NCBI GenBank assembly: GCA_963693315.1
Contig: OY856186.1
Location: 234,531,736 to 234,595,735 of the forward strand
Direction of reading: 5' to 3'
Source of the DNA: Diogma glabrata
Lineage: Eukaryota > Arthropoda > Insecta > Diptera > Cylindrotomidae
DNA: 64,000 nt
In this document: piece by piece, positions 37,093 to 49,300 of the stretch
Layout: each line of letters opens with the position of its first letter
Position numbering within the stretch: position 1 is the stretch's first letter
Notes under the pieces: generated by a model
Databases searched by the model: none
Seen by the model: only the letters and a program-made list of their open reading frames with translations
Told to the model about the DNA's origin: nothing
Translations under genes and position numbers: made by a program

Positions 37093-37732
37093 TATTTTGT
37101 GGTCATAGTTACGTCCAAAAAAGTAAACAACATTTGTATTTGTTTAAATGCAATAAAAAATAGAAAATTTTACCAAAGCAACCTTAAATTCAAAAGTTTA
37201 TATAAAGCAATCAAAAAAATTGTTTATTTTTTGTTGTCATAGTTATAAAATTTGTTTGAAAAAATAACAAATTTACAGCCACCGTAGTGTAAAATAAAAA
37301 TGGCGTTACTTTTGCAGCCTCAGTCAAAAAAGTAAGACTTTAACTAACTCCATAGCGGCAGCAAAGTTAAACTTTACAGCCGTTTGCCGAAAAATTTGTT
37401 TATTTTTGTCTACGACAAAAAATGATAGTTTTTGGGACTGCTACCATGCTAGTTGTCATGGGACTGCTACCATGCAATACATAAATGACATATTTTTGTA
37501 AAATATATCCAAACAAAAAGTTCAATTGTTTGTCCGATTGAAGAAAAATTAATTTTTCTACGGTAGCGTATAAAAAGTCTATTTTCATGCAGGCTCCCCT
37601 GTTAAAATGGGTTTTTTTCACTAGTGTAAAATCGTTTTCGCATTTCCAATTGTAGTGCTATGATATATTTTCACGTAATTTTACAAAGATTTTAAATCAA
37701 AGCAACCATGAAAAAATAAAATATGAATTTTG
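37093..37732. other. Intronic dispersed repeat flanking the LTR element
   Basis: Continues the target repeat. A module at about 37313-37395 (agtaagactttaactaactc ... aaactttacagccgtttgcc gaaaa) recurs at 38622-38692 in the same orientation. At 37590-37640 there is an end-like tract (ttttttcactagtgtaaaat) whose complement is at 39285-39320. Confidence 0.55.
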
Positions 37733-37906
37733 AGGCGCGCTATACACTTGTGCTAAACTATGCGAACTATGTGTTTAAAAAAATAATGTATATAACGTAA
37801 TTATAGAAAAAAACATTACGGAAACAAAACATTTAAAAAAGAAAAGAAAAACGGAAACATTACATATTTAAAAAAAAACATTATTCGCAAGGTGTATAGC
37901 GCGCCT
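37733..37906. mobile_element. MITE with TIRs, copy 2
   Basis: Ends aggcgcgctatacact and ggtgtatagcgcgcct are complementary. The interior matches the left three-quarters of the copy at 12500-12732 (aataatgtatataacgtaat, then gaaaagaaaaacggaaacat). It is 174 bp, shortened near the right end. Confidence 0.8.
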
Positions 37907-39545
37907 AGATGTTATGTTGTCGTTTTCTAATTTAATAATTTACAATAAATATCGCTTATATTTATACTATTGTAGAAAATAGTATATTTTCATACAAGAG
38001 ATGAAAATACTGTTTTTTTTGTTAGTAAACATTTGCTCAAGAGACGCGCTAGCGTCGAGTGAGACAAATTTACAAACGAAAAACGTTTTTATATCGCATA
38101 GGAAATGCAATTTCTTCGATAGTATAAATATAATAGTACATTATTTGATTAGGAGCTAAAATGCTGCTTTTTGTGTGGAGTCTATAGTTTGACAAAGATT
38201 TTAGACAATTATAGACGATACACAAAAAGTCACTTTAATCTCCGAATTAAATACACTATTTTTTCGACAAACGTTTAACTTTTTTATAAATATGAAATTA
38301 TAATACATCAAAAATTTATAAATATGATTTTCAATAAGAAAAAAACATTTAAATTTGCATAAATAAAATTTTTTATCAAAGCAAGCTCCATCCAATTTAA
38401 AATTTCGTTATCCAATTAAACTATTTGTTATATTTTGTTGTCATAGTTGCATACAATAATTCAAAATTTCTTAATCCAATCAGAATCAATTTCTTATTTT
38501 TTGTTGTCATAGTTAGTTATACAATTTGTTCAAAAAAATAACAAAATAAGAAATGCTACTTTACTGCCGCCCTAATATAAAATATAAATGGCGTTACTTT
38601 TGCAGCCGCTTTGATTATAAGTAAAAAAAGTAAGACTTTAACTAGCTCCCTAGCGGCAGTAAAGTTAAACTTTACAGCCGTTTGCCGAAAAAAGATATTT
38701 ATGTTTTACTGAATCATTATAAGTCGTTTAGACCTTAGTTACCGAAATAATAATGACATTCTTAATTCCCAAGGGAATTATAAGAGGGAGTTATGGATTC
38801 ATAATAGACCTAATTTTCATTATAAATTTTTATTTTGTTTATTTATAAACAACATTATTTACATAAAGTCATAGTAACGAATACCCCAGCAATACAATTT
38901 GAAATGAAAAATAACTAACTTGATCAATTAAAACGAAAAATCATGCTATCAAATACTTGATAAAAATAAATGTTTTAGTTTAATAAATGTTTTAGGTAGT
39001 AAAACATAAAATTATTTATGTATCACGTGAATTATTAGATGTCAATTACCTTGTGAAACTTGCTAACCCTCAGGCCAGAGGCCCTCGGGTAGTAAACGTT
39101 TCCCTCGGTAATTAACATCCTTATAATTCCCTTGATACCTAAATAACTATTATTATAAATTATTAAATTACAAAATGAAAACGTGACATTTAAAATTTAT
39201 TTTCTATTTTTCATGGTTGCTTTAAAATTTTTATAAAATTATATGGTATGGTATTTAGCAACTACAATTTGTTATTTAGCGAAAATGATTTTACACTAGT
39301 GGAAAAACCCATTTTCACAAGGGCCTGTTGCAAGGAAAAACCCATTTTCACAAGGGCCTGCTTGCAAGTAGACTTTTCATTTGCGATCGTATAAAAAATT
39401 GCATTTCCTACGCGGATAAAAACATTTTTTGTTCGTAAACTTGCATCACTCGACGCTCACGCGTCTCGTGAACAAATGCTTGCTCACGAAAAAACGGCGT
39501 TTTTATCTCTTAGGAAAATAAACTATTATTTTAGAAAAAAACAAT
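37907..39545. repeat. Foldback structure with ~150-bp arms
   Basis: 37970-38130 and 39395-39545 are inverted copies. Shared text includes gagatgaaaatac / tttttatctctt, gacgcgctagcgtcgag / cgacgctcacgcgtctc, and cgcataggaaatgcaattt / aaattgcatttcctacgcg. The interior holds the repeated module at 38600-38692 and a second tract ending near 39360 with two tandem copies of aaaacccattttcacaaggg. No transposase. Confidence 0.6.
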
Positions 39546-40074
39546 ATCTTAAAAAATTTTATTATAAATATATTGGGAATAGAGCCTATTTAAAAACAAA
39601 TTAATTATTTTAAATTAAAATGTATATTTTACGTTTCGGCAAACATCCTTTGCCATTTTCAAAAAAATTTTTACAAAATTTTTTAAAATTAACAAACAAC
39701 ATCAACAACATTCGTTGAAGAAAAAATTATATATAAAAAATGAAATAGAAAAGCTTTAAAATACGAATAAGGAAACAAATACTTCGCAGTTGGTTTTGGG
39801 TGAGAAACAGGTGGTGTGCGTTTTTCCTCCCTGTTGGGTTGAAGTCAGTTTTTTTTAAAGTTGTGAGCTAAAATAATACATCTTCTGTTATAGCAAATCA
39901 AACTAAATAATATTTCCTTTATAAAAATTAAACTAAAATAGTATTTCTTTTATAAAAAATAAAACAAAAGTAATTTTTTTCTTTATGAGTAAAGATAAAT
40001 AAAAATTAAACTTTTAAGAAAGGTCCTTTCTAAAATTCAAAATATGGAAGGGCTGAAATCTCACAGCTTTGAGG
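39546..40074. other. Intronic AT-rich DNA, nothing recognised
   Basis: No ORF, repeat end or motif identified. Confidence 0.5.
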
Positions 40075-40281
40075 TATCAAGACTTCGGTCTGGGCTAAGG
40101 ATTTTGATATAGTTTTCGGCAAAAAACTTTTATGAGGGCATGGTTTTTAGTTTTGGGCAGCGATGTATATCAAACATAACTCTTTGTTAAAGTACAAGTA
40201 TTTTTTTTAATCTATGTTTAAAAATTTATTACAAAACCAACGCGAAACATCAATACGTTGCCGGAAAATTATAACAGATCA

Positions 40282-40743
40282 TCTATCTATAATAATAAAA
40301 TAAAGTGTTTGTTTGTCTGCGTGCGCTCTCCAGCGAAATCTGTAGCACACAGGAGTCTGAAATTTTGCCAGGAGAAGGCCATTAACAGGTACTAATGTAC
40401 CTCGGAGCCGAAATTTTAAGATTTAATTTAGTTTTTTTTTTAATTAATAATTTTAATTTTCCTAATGGTTTGCCTAAATGTTTATTATATTTTATACTTG
40501 GCTTTTTATTCAACTTTCTTGAAAGCTTACTTGAAAACTTATTTGATCGCTAATTTTTCATTTATCCGAACTGATCAGCTAGAGTTCTGATTATTTTTCA
40601 TTCATATATTTAAAAAGAAAAATTAAAAATTATATGCTAGCATTTCTCATTACCACTTTTTGAAATCATTGCTTCTACGTCAACAAAATGTCTACGCAAA
40701 AACTTTATTTATAAGCGTAGCGAAGCACGCCGTGCCCTCCTAG
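40282..40743 (+). mobile_element. Non-autonomous Helitron, 462 bp
   Basis: 5' end TCTATCTATAATAATAAAAT after an A. Near the 3' end, a hairpin gcgtagc-gaa-gcacgc, then cgtgccctcctag, so it ends CTAG and is followed by T. The paralogous element at 54606-54625 carries the uninterrupted site (acagatcataaattaacata), showing insertion between A and T without target duplication, as expected for Helitrons. Confidence 0.9.
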
Positions 40744-41569
40744 TATATTAACATAATTTAGTGAAAAGATGACACACTCAGCAAACTACTCAAAAACCTT
40801 TCCATTTAGCATTTTGAGAAAATATTACAAAATCACAAATTCATATTTTTTTCAAAATTCCAAAAATATTGTAAAAATTAAATAAAATCAAACTTTTTTC
40901 AAAATTCCAAAAATATTCCAAAAATTAGAATAAAATCAAATATTTAAACTTTTTCTAAATTCCAATAATATTCCAAAAATTCTTAAAAATTCAAGCTTTT
41001 TCCAAAATTCTAAAAATATTGCAAAAATTATTACAAAATCAAAAATTGAAACTTTTTTCTAAATTCCAAAAATTAGAATAAAATCAAATATTTAAACTTT
41101 TTCTAAATTCCAATAATATTCCAAAAATTCTTAAAAATTCAAACTTTTTCCAAAATTCTAAACATCTTGCAAAAATTATAACAAAATCAAAAATTGAAAC
41201 TTTTTCCAAAATTCTAAAAATATATATAAAATTCAAAAATTCTTTTTCTTCAAAATTCTAAGATCAAATTCTAAAATTCTAATCACAAAATCAAAAATTG
41301 AAAAATTCCAAAAATTATAATAAAATAAGAAATTTTAAATTTTTCAAAATTCTAAAAATATTCCAAAAATGCTTACAAAATTAAAACTTTTTCCAAAATT
41401 CTAAAAATATTGCAAAAATTATTGCAAAATCAAAAATACAAACTTTTTTCAAACTTCCAAATATATTTCAAAAACTATAACAAATTCCAAAATTTTCATG
41501 TCCACTTTCATTTTCAATTACATTTACGTCATAAAAACAGCTACATTTTTTTTCCAAAACATTGGCTAA

Positions 41570-42340
41570 AAAAATAAATGAAATCATTGTTTGACACACC
41601 TGACACTATTTTTGACAAACTTATAATACCATAATTCTCTATAATAATAATAAAATTTCATGTCAAACAAATTATTAATTTTATTATTTTCCAAAAAATT
41701 GGGCAAAAAAGTAAACAAAAATCTTTCTTTTGACACACTTGATAACATTTTTTTGACAAACTTATAATGCCATAATTCTCAATAGTAATATGTAATAAAA
41801 TTTCATTTCAAACAAATAATTAATTTTATTTTTTTGCAAAAAATTGGGTAAAAAAATAAATAACAATCTTTCTTTTGACACACTTGACAACATTTTTTTG
41901 ACAAACTAATAATACCATAATTCTCAATAATAATAATAAAATTTCATTTCAAACAAATAATTAATTTTATTTTTTTCTAAAAAATGGGGTAAAAAAATAA
42001 ATAAAAATCTTTCTTTTGACACACTTGACAACATTTTTTTGACAAACTTATAATTCCATAATTCTCAATAATAATAATAAAATTTCATTTCAAACAAATA
42101 ATTAATTTTATTTTTTTCCAAAAAATTGGCTAAAAAAATAAATAAAAATCTTTCTTTTGACACACTTGAAAACATTTTTTTGACAAACTTATAATTCCAT
42201 AATTCTCAATAATAATAATAAAATTTCATTTCAAACAAACAATTAATTTTATTTTTTTCCAAAAATTTGGGTAAAAAAATAAATAAAAATCTTTCTTTTG
42301 ACACACTTGACAACATTTTTTGACAAACTTCAAATGCAAT
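41570..42340. repeat. 141-bp tandem array (about 5.5 units)
   Basis: The word atctttcttttgacacactt recurs at 41721, 41866, 42007, 42148 and 42289. Each unit also has gacaaacttataat, caataataataataaaattt and ttaattttatttttttcc. The paralogous element at 54418-55903 has about three units. Confidence 0.92.
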
Positions 42341-42871
42341 AATCTAGTTTTTGATCTCACATACCAATCCCGACCACCCAGATTTCTCCACATTCTTTGT
42401 TCCTACTCATATCACTTAAAATGAACGTTTTTTAAGCAAAAAATAGGCATATTTCCTTGTTTTGACACACTTGACGATTTTTTGACACACTTGACGATTT
42501 TTGACACACTTCCGGTACAGTTATCGTACACATCGTCCTTTCGGCTCTCACCATTGAGTGTACCGTAACTATTTTTAGAATTCAAAATTTTTCAAATCCT
42601 AGATATGATTTCAAATCCTCTAGATTTCGTCGGTTGTGACGGCCGAACGGCCGGCAGACGGACATACATTTTTTTTGCTTTTTTAGAAGCAATAGGTCCT
42701 AAAAAGTCAAGAAATTTCAAATAAAGTGGGGATAAGAATTTCACTTTTAGCTCATGAATGTAATACTTAGGTCTTTCAGACCGAAGGAATAAAGTTATTT
42801 TTTTTTTTTTGAATAAAATGTGTTGTGTTATATGGTTTAGAATATGTGTCACAACAACACATAAATACCTT

Positions 42872-43829
42872 TTAAGACCTAGGTCCCACAACAACTGGCG
42901 TTCTAAGGTCATGATGAACGCTTTTTTTAAACCTCTGCGGGTTGAAGTCACCTGAGACTAAGGATTCCGGCAAACTATTCCATTTGTATGCAGTTCGGAC
43001 AAAGAAGTCTTTCTGCGATCTGCCAGTATGACAGCGTGGGATCTCGGCCGTTTGACTGGTTGCGGTAGCCGATTGTCGAGTGAAACGGGGGTAAGAATAG
43101 GTTTGAGGCATGATGCTGCTGATTTCATCTGAGCACTGTTGATGACGATATTTGTAAAAAACAACGAGGTCAGCAACAGTGCGACGATGTTGTAGGGAAT
43201 CAAGTTTTGATGTCAAAGTTCGATCACCCACAATTCGTATAGCCCGCTTTTGAACAGAGTCCAAGAGCGCCAAGATGGAAACAGAAGCAGCTCCCCAAAC
43301 TTGACAACAGTACTCCATACAGGGACGAATATAGGGCTTATAAACATGGAGCAATTGGTATGGAGTGAAAATTTTTTGCATCTATTTAGGAGCTTTTAAA
43401 CGCGCTTTTTGCCATCGCCTTTACATGATCGTTCCAGAGTAGGTCATTTGAAACTGTGACACCCAATAAACGAATGTTTTTACATTCACCTATTGGTTCA
43501 TCACACATACTGAATAAAATATCTTTGGGGAACTCGGTCTTTGATCTGGAAACAATCAACAGCTGTGTTTTGGTAGAGTAGAAATTGACCAGGTGTTTGT
43601 CACCCCAATCGGCGACTTTTTTTAGGTCTTTATTCACGTTTATGGCAGCGTCTCTCCGGGCGGGATTAATTCGTTCGTGCAGTTTACCTTTTGAAGGAAG
43701 GGGCTCGAACGACTTGTGCAGAGTACTATCATCTGCAAAACTATTTATTGGGTTGCTGGTGATTTTCAACAATTCGTTTATATAAATCAAAAATAGGGTT
43801 GGGGACAATACCGAGCCTTGACGGTACAC
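42872..43829 (-). pseudogene. LINE RT palm C-part and C-terminal domain
   Basis: 43386-43829 holds QGSVLSPTLFLIYINELL (motif B), the catalytic FADD box (NSFADDSTLHKSF) and LLGVTVSNDLLWNDHV. 42872-43381 holds the C-terminal region, with YKPYIRPCMEYCCQVWG, QKRAIRIVGD, HRRTVADLVVFYKY and WNSLPESL. The two frames abut near 43385. An extra G near 43823 separates motif B from the upstream GVP. Confidence 0.88.
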
Positions 43830-44802
43830 CAGCGTTAATTAGTTTAGACTCAGAAGAAAATCCGTCTAAGGAGACCGAAATGTATCGGTTGGATAGAAAA
43901 TTTTGAATCAGCTCCACAATATTGGGATGAAAACCATACGCAACGAGCTTGTGGATCAAGTTGGCATGCCAGACCCGATTGAATGCCTTGGAGATGTCTA
44001 AAGCGATAACGTATGTTTCACCACCTTTATCAAGTATGCTGTTCCAACGATGCGCTACATAGTTTAATAGATCGGTGGTTAATCTTTTGTTTCGAAAACC
44101 GTATTAGCTGTCGGCTATTAAATGATTTACCTCCAGAAATTTTGAAATGTGTGTATTAATATAATGCTCGTAGACTTTGGATAGGACTGATAGTAAAGCT
44201 ATTGGCCTATAATTTGAGATATCGGCTTTTGGTCCCTTTTTGGAGACGGGCTGGACATTGGCCAACTTCTAGCACGAGGGAAATATACCAGATTTGTAGG
44301 ATTGGTAGAATATTTTAGTCAAAGTTAGTGCAAGTTCTTTAGAAAAGGTTTTTAAAATGATGGGTGGAATATTGTCCATTCCTGAGGCTTTGTTGATGTT
44401 TAACCCCTTTAAAAGTTTGGCGACTATTTTGGGTTTGAAGTGGAGTTCATTCATATTCTTCAGGAGTTTCCAAAACAGTGGAGTTCAGAGCAAAGCGTTA
44501 AGCGAACAATTTTGCTTTTCTGGCGGGATCATTGACGATTAAATCACCATCAATAATAGGGGAATAGAAAATTTTGTACCAGAATTAAAAGAATTGATGG
44601 CACTGTAGAAACTCTTGTCAAAAATAGACATAGACGTAAGTTTTGAAGCTTTCGCTCTGTCAATTTCGTTTGAGATAATCTGGTTAGATATTTTGTTGGC
44701 CTTTAGATATTGGGATCGATTGGCGGGAGTTTTGTTATGAATCCATATGTTAAAAGATCTACGTTTGTTTCTAAGTGCCGCTTTGGCAGCCTTCGAATAC
44801 AA
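43830..44802 (-). pseudogene. LINE RT finger and palm N-part
   Basis: The frame 44269-44454 gives LLKGLNINKASGMDNIPPII (finger motif). Across frames follow PVSKKGPKADISNYRPIALL, YGFRNKRLTTDLLNYV and ALDISKAFNRVWHANL (motif A). 43741-43959 then carries KLVAYGFHPNIVELIQNFLS and GVPS before the frameshift. The first frame (44539-44802) is linker. Confidence 0.85.
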
Positions 44803-44891
44803 GTATTTTTGCTTGGGTTTAACAATGGAAAAAGGGACGAATTTATTGATAGCAAACTGGATGGTTTCTGTAAAGTTTTGAGCAGAAACAT

Positions 44892-45652
44892 TTACATTGT
44901 CAGTGTAAAAACAATGACGGTCGAAAGGGAAACCGCATTTAAAAAATTTTGAAGACCACTCTTATCCATTTTTGAGTAGTGAAATGTTTTACGGGGTTTG
45001 GGAGCTATAGTTTTAAGTAAATCAGTTTTGGTAACTGATGAAATTAAATAATGATCAGAATTTCCAATATTACCTTTCGCGACATCGACACTCGTAATAT
45101 CTGGCATTGTGGTAAGATGGAGATCTAAAAGAAAACTATTATCACCATTACGGGGAGTGAAAGTTGGGTTTTTAACAATTTGGAATAGGTCCTGAGACGC
45201 GGCAAAAATTTCTGCCAGCTTTCCCCTATTTTCAACATCGTCGGTGGATTTGGAGAATTCCAACCATGATTTGTTGTGGACGTTGAAGTCACCGGTTACG
45301 ATAACTTCACAATTAGGGGACTTTGCTCTAATCTCGTCCACAATTTTTGTTAGTGAATTAAAAAACTTTGGGTTACGTTTGTTGGGGAGCGGTATAAAGC
45401 TATTGTAAAAGAAGTAATTTCGGGAAGACAAATCTTTAAAACCATTGTATAAGCCATCACCGTGTAGTTCAAAATTTGGAAAGCGTGTATACGCAACACT
45501 CTTATGAGTTTGAAAGCTGATTCGAGCCTATATTTGGAATTAAGCGATTCTATAAAGAGAAAATTTTCAAAAACTTGTGTTTCTGTAAGGAATAGAATGT
45601 TCGGTTTGTCGTGCTCAAGATGATGTTGCTCGTGGTCATGGTTAGCGTTCAA
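44892..45652 (-). pseudogene. LINE APE endonuclease
   Basis: Begins HVQNI-GLNANH, where the expected arginine codon of NIRGL has become TGA near 45640. It continues KPNILFLTETQVFENF (catalytic E), ITSFTIALYRSP, CEVIVTGDFNVHNKSW (GDFN), SFLLDLHLTT and NIGNSDHYLISSV (SDH). The frames 45350-45652 and 44892-45431 overlap, joined by one shift. Confidence 0.87.
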
Positions 45653-45660
45653 TCCTCAGA

Positions 45661-46675
45661 TGTTTTGAACATGTATTTTAAAATTTTTTATTGATTCATT
45701 TATGTGTTGTCCCTGCAAATTCCGGGGCGTGCCGCTTTATGGGCGGGTGGATTGAGCAAATTTGCTTTACCACTTGCAGACTTATTTTTTTCGGTTGTAC
45801 TGCCATATATCTTATATATTAATATGCTAAAAAAAACTTTGAGGAGCCTAAGGCTCTTTTATTCGCAGATGGATTCATTTCAAATTTTCACTGCCAACTG
45901 ATATTAGTGTAACTTAGATTTTATAAAGATTTTTCACACAAATCGGATCACAAATAAAAAAGTTATACACGAATTAAAATGTATTTTTGAATTTAACGGC
46001 CCCACCCCCATACAATATAAAATGGACTTGCCCAAATCATATATTTTTTTTTTTTTTCACAAAACGAATAACAAAACGAAAAGATGTTATTTTCTTATTC
46101 TTTTATACATTTTATTTTAGTCTTCTCATTGATGTGAATGCATGTGAAAATTTTGTTCTGTTTTTATATTTTTTTTTTCCAAAAACGATACGATGTTATT
46201 TTGTTATTCTTTTATACATTGTAATTTGTATTTTATTTCAGCCTTCTTATAAATATCTAAGGAAGAGTAATAGTATTGGTGAAGTTTGATAGTGTTTGCA
46301 TTCTAGCTGGGTGGTACTGTTTACAATTTGCATATTTATATTCTGATTTCTCAAAACAAATAAAAGAAATAATAAATGTTACATATAAATTTAAAAGCCT
46401 AATATGTTTGAATAAAATATTTCCTTATGTTTCGAAATATAAATATTTTAACTGTCCATACAACACAAATTTTAATCATATTGAATTACTTTAAGAACAC
46501 CTTATATTCGGCTGTGATAGCGTTTGAAATTTTGTTTGACAACGATGGATTAAGAAAAATTGCATTAACAATACGATGTTATTTTGTTATTCTTTTATAC
46601 ATTTTATTTTAGTCTTTCTATGTACATTGATGTGAATGCAAGTGAAAATTTTGTTCTGTTTTTTATATTTTTTTT
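45661..46675. repeat. Intronic repeat cluster
   Basis: Three related stretches at about 46055-46165, 46175-46245 and 46570-46675 share cgatgttattttgttattct tttatacattttattttagtc. Two of them add gatgtgaatgca-gtgaaaattttgttctg. They read like partial tandem copies of one unit. The open frames here have no family resemblance. Confidence 0.6.
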
Positions 46676-47106
46676 CCTCCCGGCGTGCTTCGCTACGCTT
46701 ATAAATAAAGTTTTTGCGTAGACATTTTGTTGACGTAGAAGCAATGATTTCAAAAAGTGGTAATGAGACATAGCATATAATTTTTAATTTTTCTTTTTAA
46801 ATATATGAATGAAAAATAATCAGAACTCTAACTGATCAGTTCGGATATATGAAAAATTAGCGATCAAATAAGTTAGAGATCAAATAAGCTTACTTGAAAA
46901 CTTATTTGATCGCTAATTTTTCATATATCCGAACTGATCAGCTAGAGTTCTGATTATTTTTCATTCATATATTTAAAAAGAAAAATTAAAAATTATATGC
47001 TAGCATTTCTCATTGCCACTTTTTGAAATCATTGCTTCTACGTCAACAAAATGTCTACGCAAAAACTTTATTTATAAGCGTAGCGAAGCACGCCGGGCCC
47101 TCCTAG
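46676..47106. mobile_element. Palindromic pair of Helitron 3' tails
   Basis: The right arm (46899-47106) is the Helitron 3' region ending in the gcgtagc-gaa-gcacgc hairpin and CTAG. The left arm (about 46683-46872) is its inverted copy, starting cggcgtgcttcgctacgct. Both share about 170 bp with the tail of the Helitron at 40282-40743. The left edge lacks the terminal CTAG (reads ttttttcctcccggcgtg). Confidence 0.8.
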
Positions 47107-47129
47107 TATATCAAAAGGTTTATTTTATT

Positions 47130-47605
47130 TTTTTATGTTTTATTTTAAAATGCATAACTAAGTAAAAAATCTTATCATACAATAAAATATGACATATGCC
47201 AATATTGCATGATAAGATGAAGAAATAATAACAAAATAATAAGTGAAACACAAATTGTGAGAAATTTGCAGAAAACAAAACAAAACTAATTGCCAATAAT
47301 CCAGCTGATGAAGCGCACCTCAGACGCACCAGCCACCACCTCAATCAAGGCACAAAGCCCACACAGAATTATGTGTTAGTCTGATTCCTCGGAAGAGCTA
47401 ACGAGCGGTACCACTACGGAACGTGGCTCAGCTAAGACTGGGAGTGCTACCGTTGACTAATTAAAGTGTGTTCGCCAGCACCCCAAGATATCATCTTGGC
47501 TAATGATATCTCCTGCCATTGCCAGTGGTATGTGATATCTCACGCTGACTGATATGTCAATGGCAGGGACTGGAGTACACAGGGTAGTCAGACCCGTAGA
47601 TCAAC
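47130..47605. repeat. Dispersed ~560-bp repeat, copy C (partial)
   Basis: Shares ttgccaataatccagctgat, gtgctaccgttg, gccagtggtatgtgatatct cac and actggagtac with copies at 48590-49165 (same strand) and 56850-57395 (opposite strand). Lacks the LINE-like tail seen in the other two. Confidence 0.75.
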
Positions 47606-47639
47606 ATTGATCACAATCGATCAACATCGACCCCTCCTG

Positions 47640-48535
47640 CGGTTAACTAACTTGAGAAATCGTCGTTATTGACTCGATGCCCCAATGAGAAGTAATTTTT
47701 CTCAACCTAGGTCAATAATAATAACAAAAAATTACCTAGGTTAATAATCACAAATTTTCTTTTATTTTTAATTGAATTGAACAAAAAAACACAAACAAAT
47801 AATAAGTGCATTCCATTGCTTCGTTTTATTTGTATGAAACTAAACTTCCAGGCTACTTGATATTTTACGATATTTAAAAATTGACTAATATCAAAATCTA
47901 ATCAAAGCAAACATGATAATTAATGTTAGTAGTTAAAAATAGTACATTATAGAACAAGGTTGAGAAGTAAGCTATTATTGACCGAGAACTTTTAGATCCT
48001 GAGACGCGTAGCGCCGAGGGATATAATGTTCGAGGTCTATATTAGTCTTCTCAACCGAGGTATATATAGAATTTTTTTTAACTACTAACACTAATTATCA
48101 TATTTGCTTTGATTAGAATTTGATATTAGTCATTTTCCATTTCATTTTTTAAATATCTTAAAATATCAAGTTGCCTGGAAGTTTAGTTTCATACAAATAA
48201 AACGAAATAAAGGAAAGCAATTATTATTCGTTTGTGTTTTTTTGTTCATTTCAATTAAAAATAAAAGAAAATTTGTCATTATTAACCTAGGTAGTTTTTT
48301 GTTATTATTATTGACCTAGCTTGAGAAAAATGACTTCTCATTGAGGCAACCGGGTAAATAATGACGATTTCTCAAGTTAGTAGTTAAAAAAATTCTATAT
48401 ATACCTCGGTTGAGAAGACTAATATAGACCTCGAACATTATATCTCTCGCCGCTACGCGCCTCAGGCTCTGAAAGTTCTCGGTCTATAATAGCTTACTTC
48501 TCAACTTTGTTATATAATGTACTATTTTTTTATAT
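47640..48535. repeat. Nested foldback element
   Basis: 47645-47935 and 48090-48385 are inverted copies of about 295 bp (outer word aacttgagaaatcgtcgtta / taatgacgatttctcaagtt). The loop segment 47935-48090 is itself repeated, inverted, just outside the right arm at 48385-48535 (cgaggtctatattagtcttc and complement). No coding content. Confidence 0.8.
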
Positions 48536-48589
48536 TGTAATATAAATAGTGTGACATATATTGTAATTCCTACTACACAACAGTAGGAA

Positions 48590-49165
48590 TTACAATATAT
48601 GTCACAACAACACATAAAAACCTTTAAAGACCAAGGTCCCACAACAACATGCGTTGATGGACGCAAATTTGTTTTTTTGTGTATTTTTTTATAGAAGGAA
48701 TAATTGAACAATTAATCCTTTCACATATAAAATATGACGTAGGCCAATATTTCATGATAGGATAGAAAAAATAAAAATAAATAAAAGGTAAACAGCAAAT
48801 TTCTTTTAACAATTTGCAGGAACAAAACAAAAATGTGGTTGCCAATAATCCAGCTGATGGTATATTTCTTGATCATGTGACGCACTTTGTTCCTAAATAA
48901 TTAAAACCCATACATAGGGTTATATATAGGTTTGATTCTTCGAGTAAGCAATAACGTGACATCAGGGAATACTCCATACCTAAGATTGAGGGTGCTACCG
49001 TTGGCTGAATGGAGTTCATCCACCAGCACCCGTAAGACATCACCTTGGCTACTTAGGGTAGTGTTATCTCACTATTGCCAGTGGTATGTGATATCTCACG
49101 TTAGCTCGTATGTCAATAGCAGAGACTGGAGTACGCGGGGTTGTCCCACCCGTAGATAAAAAAAA
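48590..49165. repeat. Dispersed ~560-bp repeat, copy A
   Basis: One end (48600-48660: caacaacacataaaaacctt ... aaggtcccacaacaaca) is homologous to the 3' end of the CR1/L2-like LINE at 42853-42895. The other end runs into cccgtagataaaaaaaa. On the minus strand this reads as a unique body followed by a LINE-type 3' tail, the organisation of a SINE that borrows a LINE tail, though no tRNA, 5S or 7SL head was recognised. Confidence 0.7.
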
Positions 49166-49300
49166 AAAAGATGTACAAATAAAAAAAAATTGATCCCTCC
49201 AATTAGTGAAACTATTTTGACTCTGTGTTTCAAATCAGTTGCCGAAAATATTTAATTTAAATTATAAAAGAAAATAAATAGAGCGTTTCGAATTTTAATG
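49166..49300. other. Short AT-rich spacer
   Basis: Nothing recognised. Confidence 0.5.

Larger units (their letters stand above)
40075..42790. mobile_element. Dispersed TIR element with 141-bp internal tandem, copy 1
   Basis: Left end acttcggtctgggctaagg; right end ...cagaccgaagg. The interior, in order: tttgatatagttttcggc; a Helitron insertion (40282-40743); an A-rich tract of aaattccaaaaatattgca-type words; a 141-bp tandem; and a final GC-richer block (gttgtgacggccgaacggcc). A second copy at 54418-55903 has the same order. No coding capacity. Confidence 0.75.
42835..45660 (-). mobile_element. CR1/L2-like non-LTR retrotransposon, nearly full ORF
   Basis: On the minus strand: APE endonuclease (45652-44892), linker (44891-44540), RT (44454-43386) and C-terminal domain (43381-42872), then a short 3' tail to about 42835. 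Motifs are well kept but interrupted by stops and single-base shifts. The clade assignment (CR1/L2 group rather than Jockey) is from motif style only. Confidence 0.85.

Noticed and set aside
41570..42340. CRISPR-like array
   Set aside because: The ~141-bp units are tandem minisatellite repeats without short-repeat/unique-spacer structure, in a eukaryotic intron.
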